Assembly: GCF_018143015.1 (NCBI RefSeq)
Contig: NC_054740.1
Coordinates: 74,235,856 to 74,299,855, forward strand
DNA length: 64,000 nucleotides
Source: Lytechinus variegatus
Taxonomy: Eukaryota; Echinodermata; Echinoidea; Temnopleuroida; Toxopneustidae
Direction of reading: 5' to 3'
The notes under the pieces were generated by a model, which saw nothing but the letters and a program-made list of their open reading frames with translations, searched no databases and was not told where the DNA came from. The stretch's first letter is position 1, and each line of letters starts with the position of its first letter. Positions 12,405 to 23,948 of this stretch are shown here, piece by piece. The translations under genes and the position numbers were made by a program.

Positions 12405-15400
12405 ACTCCCTTTTCCAGTCCCTGCAACGTGATTTCGTTTTTCGTACAACCTCCAACCTACAGGCATATTAAAGAGCGCCCTCCAGGAGGTGAGGCAAGT
12501 TTCAATGGAGGTTTTAATAAACTGTACCACACATATTATGTTGAAGCCAGTTTAAAAGGAGGTGAGGCAAGTTTCAATGGAGGTTTTTATAACTGTACTC
12601 TAAATTATGTTGAAGCCAATTTAAATGGAGGTGAGGCAGGTTTCAATGGAGCTCAGTTTTTTAAAAAGAATAAACTGTACCACACATTATGGTGAAGCCA
12701 CTTTAAAAGGAGGTGAGGCAAGTTTCAATGGAGATTTTTATAACTGTACTCTAAATTATGGTGAAACCAATTTTAAAGGTGAGGCAAGTTTTAAAGGAAG
12801 TTCTTTCTAACCGTACTCCAAATTATGGTGTAGCCAAGTTAAAAGGAGGTGAGGCAAGTTCCAATGGAGTTTGTTATAACTGTACTACAAATGATGGTGA
12901 ATCCAGTTTAAATGGAGGTGAGGCAGGTTTCAATGGAGGTTTTTAAAAAGAAAAAACTGTAACGGTATTATGGTGAAACCAATTTTAAAGGAGGTGAGGC
13001 AAGTTTTAAAGGAAGTTTTTATAACCGTACTCCAAATTATGGTGTAGCCAATTTAAAAGGAGGTGAGGAAAGTTCCAATGAAGTTTTTCATAACTGTACT
13101 ACAAATGATGGTGAAGCCAATTGAAAAGGAGGTGAGGAAAGTTTCAATGTGTAGGTTTCTTAAAAGGAATAAACTGTACCACACATTATGGTGCAGACAG
13201 TTTAAAAGGAGGTGAGGCAAGTTTCAATGGAGGTTTTTTAAAAAGAATAAACTGTACCACACAAATTCTGTTGAAGCCAGTTTTAAAGGAGGTGAGGCAA
13301 GTTTCAATGGAGGTTTTTATAATTGTACTCTAAATTATGGTGAAGCCAATTTAAATGGAGGTGAGGCAGGTTTCAATGGAGCTCAGTTTTTTAAAAAGAA
13401 TCAACTGTACCACACATTATGGTGAAGCCACTTTAAAAGGAGGTGAGGCAAGTTTCAATGGAGATTTTTATAACTGTACTCTAAATTATGGTGAAACCAA
13501 TTTTAAAGGAGGTGAGGCAAGTTTTAAAGGAAGTTCTTTCTAACCGTACTCCAAATTATGGTGTAGCCAAGTTAAAAGGAGGTGAGGCAAGTTCCAATGG
13601 AGTTTGTTATAACTGTACTACAAATGATGGTGAAGCCAATTTAAAAGGAGGTGAGGCAAGTTTCAATGGAGGTTTTTAAAAAGAATATATTGTACTGCAC
13701 ATGATGGTGAATCCAGTTTAAATGGAGGTGAGGCAGGTTTCAATGGAGGTTTTTAAAAAGAAAAAACTGTACCGGTATATTATGGTGAAACCAATTTTAA
13801 AGGAGGTGAGGCAAGTTTTAAAGGAAGTTCTTTCTAACCGTACTCCAAATTATGGTGTAGCCAATTTAAAAGGAGGTGAGGCAAGTTTCAATGGAGGTTT
13901 TTAAAAAGAATAAACTGTACCACACATTATGGTGGTCGAAGCCAGTTTAAAAGGAGGTGAGGCTAGTTTCAATGGAGTTTTTTTTTAAAGAATAAACTGT
14001 ACCACACATATTATGTTGAAGCCAGTTTAAAAGGAAGTGAGGCAAGTTTCAATGGAGGTTTTAATAAACTGTACCACACATATTATGTTGAAGCCAGTTT
14101 AAAAGGAGGTGAGGCAAGTTTCAATGGAGGTTCCACTTCCTGCACCATGATTTGGTTTTTTTGTATGAGCTACAGGCAATATTAAAGAGCACCCTTCACG
14201 ATAATTATACACGTGAACGCAGCGATTTCATCGAGTCAATACATACAGTGCAGGCATTTTTTCATACTACCACGTGCGTGATTGTGAATCAAGAAGTTGA
14301 CAAGAAGCTACAAGATGGCTTTTTCAAGTGTGTCCATTGAAACTTGCCTCACCTCCTTTTAAATTGGCTTCACCATAATTTGGAGTACGGTTATAAAGAA
14401 CTTCCTTTAAAACTTGCCTCACCTCCTTTAAATAATACCAGTACAGTTTTTTCTTTTTAAAAATCTCCATTGAAACTTGCCTCACCTCCTTTCAAACTGG
14501 CTTCACCATAAATTATTCTTTTCAAAAACCTACATTGAAACTTGCCTCACCTCCTTTTCAATTGGCTTCACCATCATTTGTAGTACGGTTATAAAAAACT
14601 TCCTTTAAAACTTGCCTCACCTCCTTTAAAATTGGTTTCACCATAATACCGGTACAGTTTATTCTTTTTAAAAAACCTCCATTAATTGAAACTTGCCTCG
14701 CCTTCATTTAAACTGGCTTCACCATAATGTGTAATACATTTAATTCTATTAAAAGAAAACCTCCATTGAAATTGCCTCACCTCCTTTTAAATTGGCTTCA
14801 ACATAATTTAGAGTACAGTTATAAAAACCTCCATTGAAACTTGCCTCACCTCCTTTTAAAATGGCTACACCATAATTTGTTCTTTTAAAAAACCTCCATT
14901 GAAACCTGCCTCACCTCCATTTAAACTGGCTTCACCATCATGTGTAGTACAATTCATTCTTTTTCAAAACCTCCATTGAAACTTGCCTCACTTCCTTTTA
15001 AACTGGCTTCAACATAATATGTGTGGTACAGTTTATTCTTTAAAAAAAAAAACTCCATTGAAACTAGCCTCACCTCCTTTTAAACTGGCTTCGACCACCA
15101 TAATGTGTGGTACAGTTTATTCTTTTTAAAAAACCTCCATTGAAACTTGCCTCACCTCCTTTCAAACTGGCTTCACCATAATGTGCAGTTTATTCTATTT
15201 AAAAAACCTCGATCCATTGAAACTTGCCTTAGCTGCATTTAAACTGGCTTCACCATAATGTGTACAGTTTATTCTTTTGAAAAAACCTCCATTGAAACTA
15301 ATTGCCTCAATTCCTTTTATGGCTTCATCATAATGTGTGATACAGTTTATTCTTTTTAAAAAACCTCCATTGAAACTTGCCTCACCTCCATTCAAATTGG

Positions 15401-16755
15401 CTTCACCATAATTTAGAGTACAGTTATAAAAACCTCCATTGAAACTTGCCTCACCTCCTTTCAAACTGGCTTCACCATAATGTGTGGTACAGTTTATTCT
15501 TTTTAAAAAACCTCCATTGAAACTTGCCTCACCTCCTTTCAAACTGGCTTCACCATAATGTGTGGTACATGCAGTTTATTCTTTTTAAAAAACCTCCATT
15601 GAAACTTGCCTCACCTCCTTTCAAACTGGCTTCACCATAATGTGTGGTACATGCAGTTTATTCTTTTTAAAAAACCTCCATTGAAACTTGCCTCACCTCC
15701 ATTCAAATTGGCTTCACCATAATTTAGAGTATGTTATAAAAACCTCCATTGAAACTTGCCTCGCCTCCATTTAAACTGGTGCCGCTTCACCATAATGTGT
15801 AGTACAGTTTATTCGAAAAAACCTCCATTGAAACTTGCCTCACCTCCATTCAAATTGGCTTCACCATAATTTAGAGTATGTTATAAAAAACCTCCATTGA
15901 AACTTGCCTCGCCTCCATTTAAACTGGTGCCGCTTCACCATAATGTGTAGTACAGTTTATTCGAAAAAACCTCCATTGAAACCTGCCTCACCTCCATTTA
16001 AATTGGCTTTACCATAATTTAGAGTACAGTTATAAAAACCTCCATTGAAACTTGCCTAGCTCACCATCTTTTAAACTAGCTGGCTTCACTATAATGTGTA
16101 GTAGGCCTACATAGTTTATTATTTTGAAAAAAAACTCCATTGAAACTTGCCTCACCTCCTTTTAAACTGGCTTCACCATAATGTGTGGTACAGTTGATTC
16201 TTTTTAAATAACTGAGCTTCATTGAAACCTGCATGCCTCACCTCCATTTAAATTGGCTTCAACATAATTTAGAGTACAGTTATAAAAACCTCCATTGAAA
16301 CTTGCCTCACCTCCTTTTAAACTGGCTTCAACATAATATGTGTGGTACAGTTTATTAAAATCTCCATTGAAACTTGCCTCACCTCCTGGAGGGCGCTCTT
16401 TAATATGCCTGTAGGTTGTACGAAAAACGAAATCACGTTGCAGGGACTGGAAAAGGGAGTCTCTGATCTCGTCTTCGCTGCTTTCGTTTTTACAAACGGA
16501 ATCACGGAGCGGAGAGCGTGTTCTGCTTTTGTTTTTGATACATAAAAACACAAATATAAAATGAGAAATCAGAGAGAGCCCAAAACATTTCTGATTTCCT
16601 ATTCTGTTTTTGATCAACAAAAACGAAATCACAGCACGGGTTTTCACGCTGTGATTTCGTTTTTTGTTTTCAAAGACCGAACCACGTACTGATTTTCCGT
16701 TTTCGCTGTACGCTGAACGGGTATGAAAAACGAATTATCCATTAGTACCCTGATT
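12405..16755. repeat. Hairpin unit 3 of composite foldback (4351 bp)
   Basis: Plus array 12485-14132, loop 14133-14335, minus array 14336-16386, right outer domain 16387-16755. It is nearly identical to unit 2 but about 147 bp shorter, mostly because a segment present near 11825-11970 is absent. It carries the outer right terminus of the whole element. Confidence 0.8.
14133..14335 (+). repeat. Loop module of hairpin unit 3
   Basis: Essentially the same sequence as the unit 2 loop, including the 62-codon frame at 14152-14340. Both are opposite in orientation to the unit 1 loop. Confidence 0.7.
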
Positions 16756-16761
16756 CTAGTC
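16756..16761. repeat. Target site duplication, right copy (ctagtc)
   Basis: Directly follows the right terminus of the composite foldback and matches 2433-2438. Confidence 0.7.
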
Positions 16762-17129
16762 GCTCCGGGTATATACGCCGCGCCAGAGGCAACGTCCGAC
16801 GAAGATGTGCCCCTACCCCCTTAAGCTTCCCGCGTGACAGCAAATATCGATGTATACATACAAATTATAAGCCCTGTGAAATTACGGGGGCCGGGGAACC
16901 GTCTATTTTTACATCGCCTACTGGCTGGGGCCCGGGGCCGGGGGGTGTATGGGGTATCACCAGCAAAAATGAAAATGAAAAATACATTGGAAGAATTAAT
17001 GGTTTTCGCTCCAAAATAAAGGTGATTTTATATAATTTATACTTTTTGGTGCAGTACCGGCCCCCCCCCCACACACACACTACCGTATTTGAAGCTGTTG
17101 TTGTTGTTGTTATTTTGAATAGGCAAACT
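16762..17129. other. Gene-free GC-rich flank
   Basis: GC-rich sequence (gctccgggtatatacgccgc) continues the GC-rich DNA on the other side of the insertion, followed by C- and G-rich runs, a short CA run and a GTT run at about 17095-17115. No gene is recognised. Confidence 0.5.
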
Positions 17130-18655
17130 CCCAGGACCAAAATCCAGTTGAAACCAATTAGAGCAAAACCAATTGAAACCAGTTGGCCAACTGGTTTCAA
17201 TAGGGAAATTGGAACAACTGGTTCCAATTGAAAACCAGTTGCCAACTGGTTCCAGTTAAAACCAATTGGGCAACTGGAACCAGTTGGCTATTGGTTTCAA
17301 TTGGTTTTCAATTGGTTCCATTGAAACCAATAGCCAACTGGTTCCAGTTGCCCAATTGGTTTTAACTGGAACCAGTTGGCAACTGGTTTTCAATTGGAAC
17401 CAGTTGTTCCAATTTCCCTATTAAAACCAGTTGAATCCAATTGGAGGCAACTGGTTTCAATTGGTTCCAGTTGAAACCAATTGGGGGCAACTGGTTTTCA
17501 ACTGGAACCAGTTGAAACCAATTGGTTTCCAACTGGATCCAATTGGAACTTCCAGTTGGAATGATCTTAATTAGTTACAAATTAATTAGCATTTGCACTA
17601 ACTATTGCTCATGCCAACACAGAAGCAGTGTTATTTGTCTATTAATACCAATGTAAAGGGCATTGATAAAATACAGACTTTCATATGTATATATTCATAT
17701 TGGAGTTCTTCAAATATATGTATTTTTATTTGATGTAATTTGGTAACAGTTAGTGGTGTACTAATTATCTTTGAATCTGTTTTAATTATAATCTATATCA
17801 TTTATGAACATGGTTTTCACTGCTAAGTATTGGAAACACTAATCTGAAAAAAGTGTGGAACTTCAAATTGAAAAAAATTAAATAGAAACATTGTAAATTA
17901 TGATGAATCTCATAAAACATTAATCTGTGCACACTGGCAGAAAATATGCAAATTAACTGGTTTCAATTGGATCCAGTTGGGTAACTGGAAAATTTCCAAT
18001 TGGAAACCAATTGGAAATCATTTCCAGTTACCCAACTGGATCCAGTTAGGATTTCCAGTTACCCAACTGGTTCCAATTAGAAATCAGTTACCCATCTTTC
18101 CAGTTAGAAGTCATCTCCAGTTACCCAATTGGTTCCATTTAGGATTTCCAGTTGCAACTGGTTCCAGTAGTTAGAAATCATTTCCAGTTGAAAGTCATTT
18201 CCAGTTACCCAACTGGTTCCAATTAGGATTTCCAGTTGCCCAACTGGTTCCAGTTAGGATTTCCAGTTACCCAACTGGTTCCAGTTAGGATTTCCAGTTA
18301 CCCAACTGGTTCCAGTTAGGATTTCCAGTTACCCAACTGGTTCCAGTTAGAAATCATTTCCAGTTGGAAGTCATTTCCAGTTACCCAACTGGTTCCAGTT
18401 AGGATTTCCAGTTGCCCAACTGGTTCCAGTTAGGATTTCCAGTTACCCAACTGGATCCAGTTAGAAATCATTTCCAGTTGGAAGTCATATCCAGTTACCC
18501 AACCGGTTCCAGTTAGGATTTCCAGTTGCCCAACTGGTTTCAATTGGTTTTCAACTGGAAATTGTTCAATTCCAGTTAAAACCAATTGAAACCAGTTGAA
18601 ACCAATTGAAACCAGTTGGAAATCCAACTGGTTTCAATTGGATTTTGGTCCTGGG
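17130..18655. mobile_element. Foldback element of CCAGTT/AACTGG family, copy 1
   Basis: Inverted termini CCCAGGACCAAAATCCA (left) and TGGATTTTGGTCCTGGG (right) bound two arms of short palindromic repeats around a unique core of about 380 bp (17570-17950). The right arm is a 31-bp tandem array (aggatttccagttacccaac followed by tggttccagtt), in which CCAGTTACCCAACTGG is itself an inverted repeat. The left arm is built of gaaaccagttgg, ccaactggtttc and variants. No clear target site duplication is visible. Confidence 0.75.
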
Positions 18656-18968
18656 CTAGTCAGTCTTGACTATTGTTGCTTTATAAACATGCTTTTCTTT
18701 TTTTTCCAAAATATATTCTTTGTTCAAATTATGTCAGTTAATTCGAAAAGTAAAAGAAAGAAAGGAAAGAAAAGTTCTCAGGGAAATGCACTGAAAAGTG
18801 CCCTTTTTATGCAAGAAATTGAATGCCCCCTCGCGAACGTGTGTGCCCCTTTCACATGAGGAAGACACCGAGGAGGATCCATTTTAAGTGTACTGAATTA
18901 AGGAGCCCTTTCTCGTATAAATGCTAATTCGGCTCCATTCGAACGTGTTCTCACCTAGCTGAGCGCCG
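18656..18968. other. Gene-free stretch
   Basis: AT-rich sequence, then degenerate repeat sequence with gtgcccctttcacatgagg-like words. No gene is recognised. Confidence 0.45.
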
Positions 18969-19090
18969 GGGCCACTTCCATTCACGAGTGGATACCATGC
19001 GCGACCATAGGGTCTCGAAAAGCACCCTAAACACGTAATTTCCATATTCTGAAAATGCACCCCTTAACAAGTATTGGCGTGTGAAATCCT
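18969..19090 (+). repeat. Dispersed repeat A, copy 2 (inverted relative to copy 1)
   Basis: Reverse complement of 1-135 with only a handful of differences by eye. A third fragment with cgcgcatggtatccactc lies at 19485-19530. The two long copies bracket the 14.3 kb foldback and its flanks. Confidence 0.75.
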
Positions 19091-19850
19091 ACCCTTAACA
19101 AGTATTGGAAACAAAACGATATTCTTGGCAAATATTACCTGAAATGAACCCCTAAACAAATACATGAATGTTTTATTGTAGACTTATTGTTACGGGTCCT
19201 TCGATCGGTCGTCGGCTTTACCTTATTTGTTTTTTGTACGACCCCAGCTTCTACACCTCGCGCAAATCGGACTCTAAACACGAAGTGTTGGAGCAAAAAG
19301 GACATCCTTTATAATACATTTTAATTTTGTTTTATCATCCCCGCAAAGTCGACCCTAAACACGTAATTTTCCTAGTGAAATAGATACCCTTTTTTCATTA
19401 TTTTAGTGTTTTTGACACCCTTATCACGTTACGTACGTAACGTGCCCTATCGTGAAAAAGACATCCTTTTTACGTGTTTTTTTTGGTCGCGCATGGTATC
19501 CACTCGTCAATGTAAGTGGCCCCCCGGGCCTGAGCATGACCCATTATGTGTGACCAAATGCCCCGTTCTTACATGTAAGTGCCTTTCTCGAATCATGCAG
19601 TGCCAAATTTTGCCCAAGAAAATTGTCTCTCACAAACGTGGTCTGTCCGTTCCTCTTTCCTGAGAATAACCCGTTGTATGCCTTTAGAAAGTGCCCCTTT
19701 GCCTTCTTATAGGTGCCCTTTCTTTTATCAGTGCCCCCTTTTATACCCAAGAAAAGTCCCACTCATAAACGAGTTATGTGCCCATTTTACCTTAGAAGGT
19801 TTTAACCTTTGAAACAAGAAATTAATATTTCCATTTTATATGTTGCTACT
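19091..19850. repeat. Degenerate repeat-derived sequence
   Basis: Contains short recurring words such as cctaaacacg and gtgcccctt, plus the third fragment of repeat A at 19485-19530. Reading frames here overlap on both strands and show no recognisable protein feature. Confidence 0.4.
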
Positions 19851-19852
19851 TA

Positions 19853-20075
19853 TGAAGGAAAAAAAATATTGGGTAAACTTTTTACCACCACGTAATTATG
19901 TGTCCAACCAATTCGAGACGGTATTTTACCCAATGCGGGAAGCATATTGTCCAGTTAGGTAAAAAAAAAACAAATAAGCAGCCATTACCTTAGAATCAAA
20001 TTTTCATCACACTGGATAAATAATAATGCCGAAATTTAAGTCCAATGTTCCATAATTACCCTCATGGAGCACTTA
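19853..20075. mobile_element. MITE family B, copy 1 (degraded)
   Basis: Matches 30321-30570: atattgggtaa, then taattatgtgtcca, then ataagcagc.attac, then catcacactggataaata in the same order. The ends are less well preserved than in the second copy. Confidence 0.6.
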
Positions 20076-20134
20076 GCTTTTACCAAATTATACTTGACTT
20101 AAGTTTCATGAGTCATGTGAGTGGAGTAGATAAG

Positions 20135-20356
20135 CAGTGGCGTACAGATGGGGGGCTGGGGGACCCGCCCCAAAAAATCACGACCAAAAAAAAAAGGAAA
20201 GAGAGAAGTGTGAAATAGTATTTGTTGAAACTTATGCCAAAATCTATTACAAAATTGGATTTTCGTTACAAAACTGTCAAATTTTTGCTTACTTCTTATT
20301 AATTGTACGATACGACACATCTAGCCCGATACGACACATCTAATTTTACGCCACTG
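20135..20356. mobile_element. Short TIR element (CAGTGGCGTA ends)
   Basis: The left end CAGTGGCGTA and right end TACGCCACTG are exact reverse complements. About 220 bp, with a G-rich run after the left terminus and no coding frame of note. Confidence 0.55.
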
Positions 20357-21335
20357 TAGATTAGTCTCATTTTTTTAGAGATGGTGCCTTAATCGAAAGA
20401 AAAGATGCCCTTCTTTCTTGTGCCCCCAACCTTCAACTTCGCTCCGCTGCCCTTGTTTTTTAACATTGTAATTTCATATCAACATACAGTTTCAATAAAA
20501 AAAATCGTTATAAATGCGTATATGGAAGTTTTGATCATTTTAGTGCATGGGTGTATATAAGACTTGGTTTAGGCCTATAACTTAATTGTAAAGATTGCTG
20601 CCAGTCCCGAAGAGATGGGACAAAGTCCCATCTTCCTGGCTGTTCTGAGATTTTTTTTCTCCTTCGTGCCAACCAAAATATTTTATTTTACCTAACTTTT
20701 ACAAGTTGTGGCATCTTTCAAACGGGTCGGGGTCATTTGTCCCCCGCTCGCCTGTCCCAATTTTGTCCATTTCTTGTATCCATTCATTATATTAAAATAC
20801 ATTTTTTGGTATGTTCTCATTTACATCGTCACTGTACATTCAACAAAACAACAGGATGATATACATTAGAATTAAACATAAAAAATGACAACATTATATG
20901 AATATAGCAGGAAAGAATTTTAGATACATGTTTAATAGTAAACAAACATAATACCTATAAATTGGCCTTTCAATCTTCAACGAAAGCAAGTTTTCTTTCC
21001 AGATAATGTTCCAAATCATTTTTTTTAATAAAGTGACCAATATTGTTCAACATTTTGGGTTATAAACTTATAAACGTCGTATCCACAAGAAAATTGTATA
21101 ATATTTCAGAAAGTTCAACAGATAAATGTTTATACTTTGTTTTATATGTAAAACAGGATCATGGTCCTTCGATTGAAAGTAGCTAACGATTGAATAATTT
21201 TAGCAATGTTTATCTTGCTTCCTGCGTCCCCCCTAAAATTTTGGTCGATAAACTTCTTTTTTTTGCTTGTCAAATTTTTTTTGGTGGTTCCCCTAAAATT
21301 TTGGCTTCCACCGCCGATGCTCCTTCAGTTGTATT
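20357..21335. other. Gene-free AT-rich stretch
   Basis: No gene is recognised. A small hairpin, gatgggac-aaa-gtcccatc, lies near 20613-20631. At 21230-21300 there are repeat-derived words (cccctaaaattttgg twice, and gcttgtcaaatttttttt) shared with other elements in the window. Confidence 0.4.
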
Positions 21336-23948
21336 AGTGGCGGATCCAGGATTTTCCAAGGGAGGGGGGCACATGTTCTCGATGAAAATTTGACAAAGAA
21401 AAAAAAAGAAAAAAAACCCCGGTATATTTACATAACAAAATTGGATTATGGCTCTCAAAAGGGGGAGCACATCCGGCCCGTGCCCCACCCCCTAATGAAG
21501 GCGAGCCATAGTCAATACTTTACATGTAAATATGCCATTCTTACAAATATGTGCCCCTCCCCTTTAAAGTTACAGCATTTATTTTTAATGGCAATACGTC
21601 GTTCAGATACAACTGATTTTTTACCTCTTTTTTTTTAGGTAATTTTTTTTTGTGGACGAAATGACCTTCAGGTTTGGGTGAAAACTTTTTTGGGGAGGGG
21701 GCTGTTACACCCACAAATGTAATAATCGCCCACCAATGTAATAACGCCCACAAATGTAATAACACTTTACCCACAAATGTAATAACGCCCACAAATGTAA
21801 TAACACTTTACCCACAAATGTAATAACGCCCACAAATGTAATAACACTTTACCCACAAATGTAATAATGACTTTACCTACAAATGTAATAAATTTGAAGT
21901 GATTTTTGGCGAATTCGTTCTAAACTAATATCCTATATAGTAATGCGTTCATATAGCACAAAAGTTCAAAGTCTTTTTTCCAGACCCGGTTAATGAAATA
22001 TTACAGTACAAGTCCAAGTCTTTTTCCAGACCCGGTTTTTTCAAAATTATAATATACGTCCAAAGTCTTTTTACCAGACCCGGTTGTTTCAAAATTATAA
22101 TATACGTCCAAAGTCTTTTTTCCAGACCCGGTTAATTAAAAAATTATAATGCAAGTCCAAAGTCTTTTTTCAGACCCGGTCGTTTCAAAAGTTATAATAT
22201 ACGTCGGTGAGGGGTAAAGACAAAACTCTAAGCCCAAGCATTTTAAGTGGGTTTAATTTTGAAGATTGGTCTCAGCTGTCATTTTTTTCCAATATTTCTT
22301 TATCTTTTGAATAACCGGGTCCAGACGAAAGACTAAGCATAATACTCGTGTTATTCCACAAGAATAAGAATATGAGTCTTTTGTTTTTAGGATTGTTTAA
22401 ATCATTTTTAAATCACCGGGTCTGGAATAAAGACAACGCTTTAAACGTGTGCTTTTCTACATGCATGGTCTTAATTTGGAGGATTGTTGGTTCTTAGATT
22501 CGTTGTTGGGGTTGAGTTTTATTGATTTTTTATTCCTGAAATAATTGTGTCTGGAGGAAAGTCGATCTTCGACAATCGGTCTTCATGTTGTTCCACAGTA
22601 ATAAGATTGTTGGGTATTCGTTTTAGAATATTTGTAAAAACTATTTTATTTTTCAAATAGTAACCAAGTCTGGAGAAAGGATGTCTGCTTTACCCACGCG
22701 TTATTACAATGTTTTGTAGACGTAGTAGTATTATTTAAAAAAAGACATATTTTACTGGGTGAAACTTTGGAAATTTGGTCTTAGATTCGAAGTTTTTCAG
22801 TTACTATTTTTTTAATAGCCGGGTCTGGAGGAAAGAGTACGTTTTAAAACTCGTGTTATTCCACGAGAATAAGAATATAAGGTCTTAATATGTTAGCAGA
22901 TTTTTTTTTCGTAACTGTTTTAGGTCTGGAATAAAGACAACACTCTAAAGCTCTTTTAAAACAGGTTCTTAGGTTGAAGGTTTGTTTGGTCTTAAACTTT
23001 GATTTTTTTTATTCTTACTATTAGCGTTTTTTTTCAAGAAAAAAATGGTCGGGCTGAAAGACTACGCTATATATCCAGCATTAATAAGATTATGGGGTCT
23101 TTATACTGTTTTAAACTGTTATTCATAATGTTTAAATAACAGGTAACCGGGTCTGGAGAAAAGACTACGCTTGATTCTCAATTTACTCTTAGTGCATATA
23201 TTCACAATATACACCGTATAAGTTGAAACAACAACAAAGACATTAATTCCACCAGTTTTAATTAACTGGGTCTGGAGAAAAGACTAAGCTCGATTCCCAT
23301 TTTTTCCACAGGAATATCATTATCGTATCTTAGTTTGGACTTATATTATAAATTTTGAAATAACTGGGTCAGGAAAAAGACTTTGCACTTATTAAAATTC
23401 TTGAAACAACCGGAATGGAAAAAAGACTTTGGATTTTATATTATAATTTTTGAAACAACCGGTCTGGAAAAAAAGACTTTGGACTTATATCACAATTTCT
23501 TAGACAACCGGGTCTGGAAAAAAAGACTTTGGACTTTTATTATTATATTTTTTAAACAACCGGGTCTGGAAAAAAGACTTTGGATTTATATTAGAATTTT
23601 TTAAACAACCGGTCTGGAAGAAAGACTTTGGACTTGTACTTTGATGTTTTTTAACCTGGTCTGAAAAAAAGACTTTGCACTTTTGTGCTATATGAACGCA
23701 TTACTATAGGATTTTAGTTTAGAACGGATTCGCTAAAAATCCCTTCAAATTTATTACATTTGTGGTAAAGTCATTATTACATTTGTGGGCGATCAAAAAT
23801 TATTACATTTGTGGGTAAAGTGTTATTACATTTGTGGCGTTATTACATTTGTGGGTAAAGTGTTATTACATTTGTGGGTGCAACAGGGGCCTATCAAATA
23901 TTCCGGCCACCCCCCCCCCCCCTTAGAAAATCCTGGATCCGTCCCTGC
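21336..23948. mobile_element. TIR element with GCGGATCCAGGATTTTC ends, hosting a foldback
   Basis: The left end gtggcggatccaggatttt and right end aaaatcctggatccgtc are inverted. The interior is interrupted by the foldback at 21703-23885, so this element is older than that insertion. No coding frame is recognised. Confidence 0.6.
21703..23885. mobile_element. Foldback element with CACAAATGTAATAA arrays (2183 bp)
   Basis: Inverted termini TGTTRCACCCACAAATG are flanked by a 5-bp direct repeat GGGGC (21698-21702, 23886-23890). The outer arms are tandem arrays of cccacaaatgtaataacg units (21712-21893 and, inverted, 23757-23879). Next come matching single-copy segments (about 21895-21970 and 23675-23755). 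The inner part is a long series of accgggtctggaaaaaagac motifs, mostly on one strand, with a few inverted near the left arm. No transposase frame is present. Confidence 0.8.

Larger units (their letters stand above)
2439..16755. mobile_element. Composite foldback element, 14.3 kb, three hairpin units
   Basis: The element begins AATCAGGGTACTAATGG and ends with its exact reverse complement, flanked on both sides by ctagtc. It consists of a left outer domain (2439-3227) and three hairpin units: unit 1 to 7906, unit 2 at 7907-12404 and unit 3 at 12405-16755. Each unit has a plus-oriented repeat array, a 0.2 kb loop, a minus-oriented array and a right outer domain. Sea urchin TU foldback elements are known to have long inverted repeats with tandem-repeat domains and resemble this layout, but membership in that family is not shown. 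No transposase is present, so it would have been moved in trans. Units 2 and 3 are nearly identical, suggesting recent amplification. Confidence 0.85.

Noticed and set aside
3228-16386. CRISPR array
   Set aside because: Repeats are tandem and diverged without unique spacers, and the genome is eukaryotic.
3799-16647. Many 60-140 residue frames such as those reading GGEASFNGGF repeats
   Set aside because: They are translations of the 65-80 bp repeat arrays on both strands and of outer domains; frames break at each length-variant repeat and no protein family is recognised.
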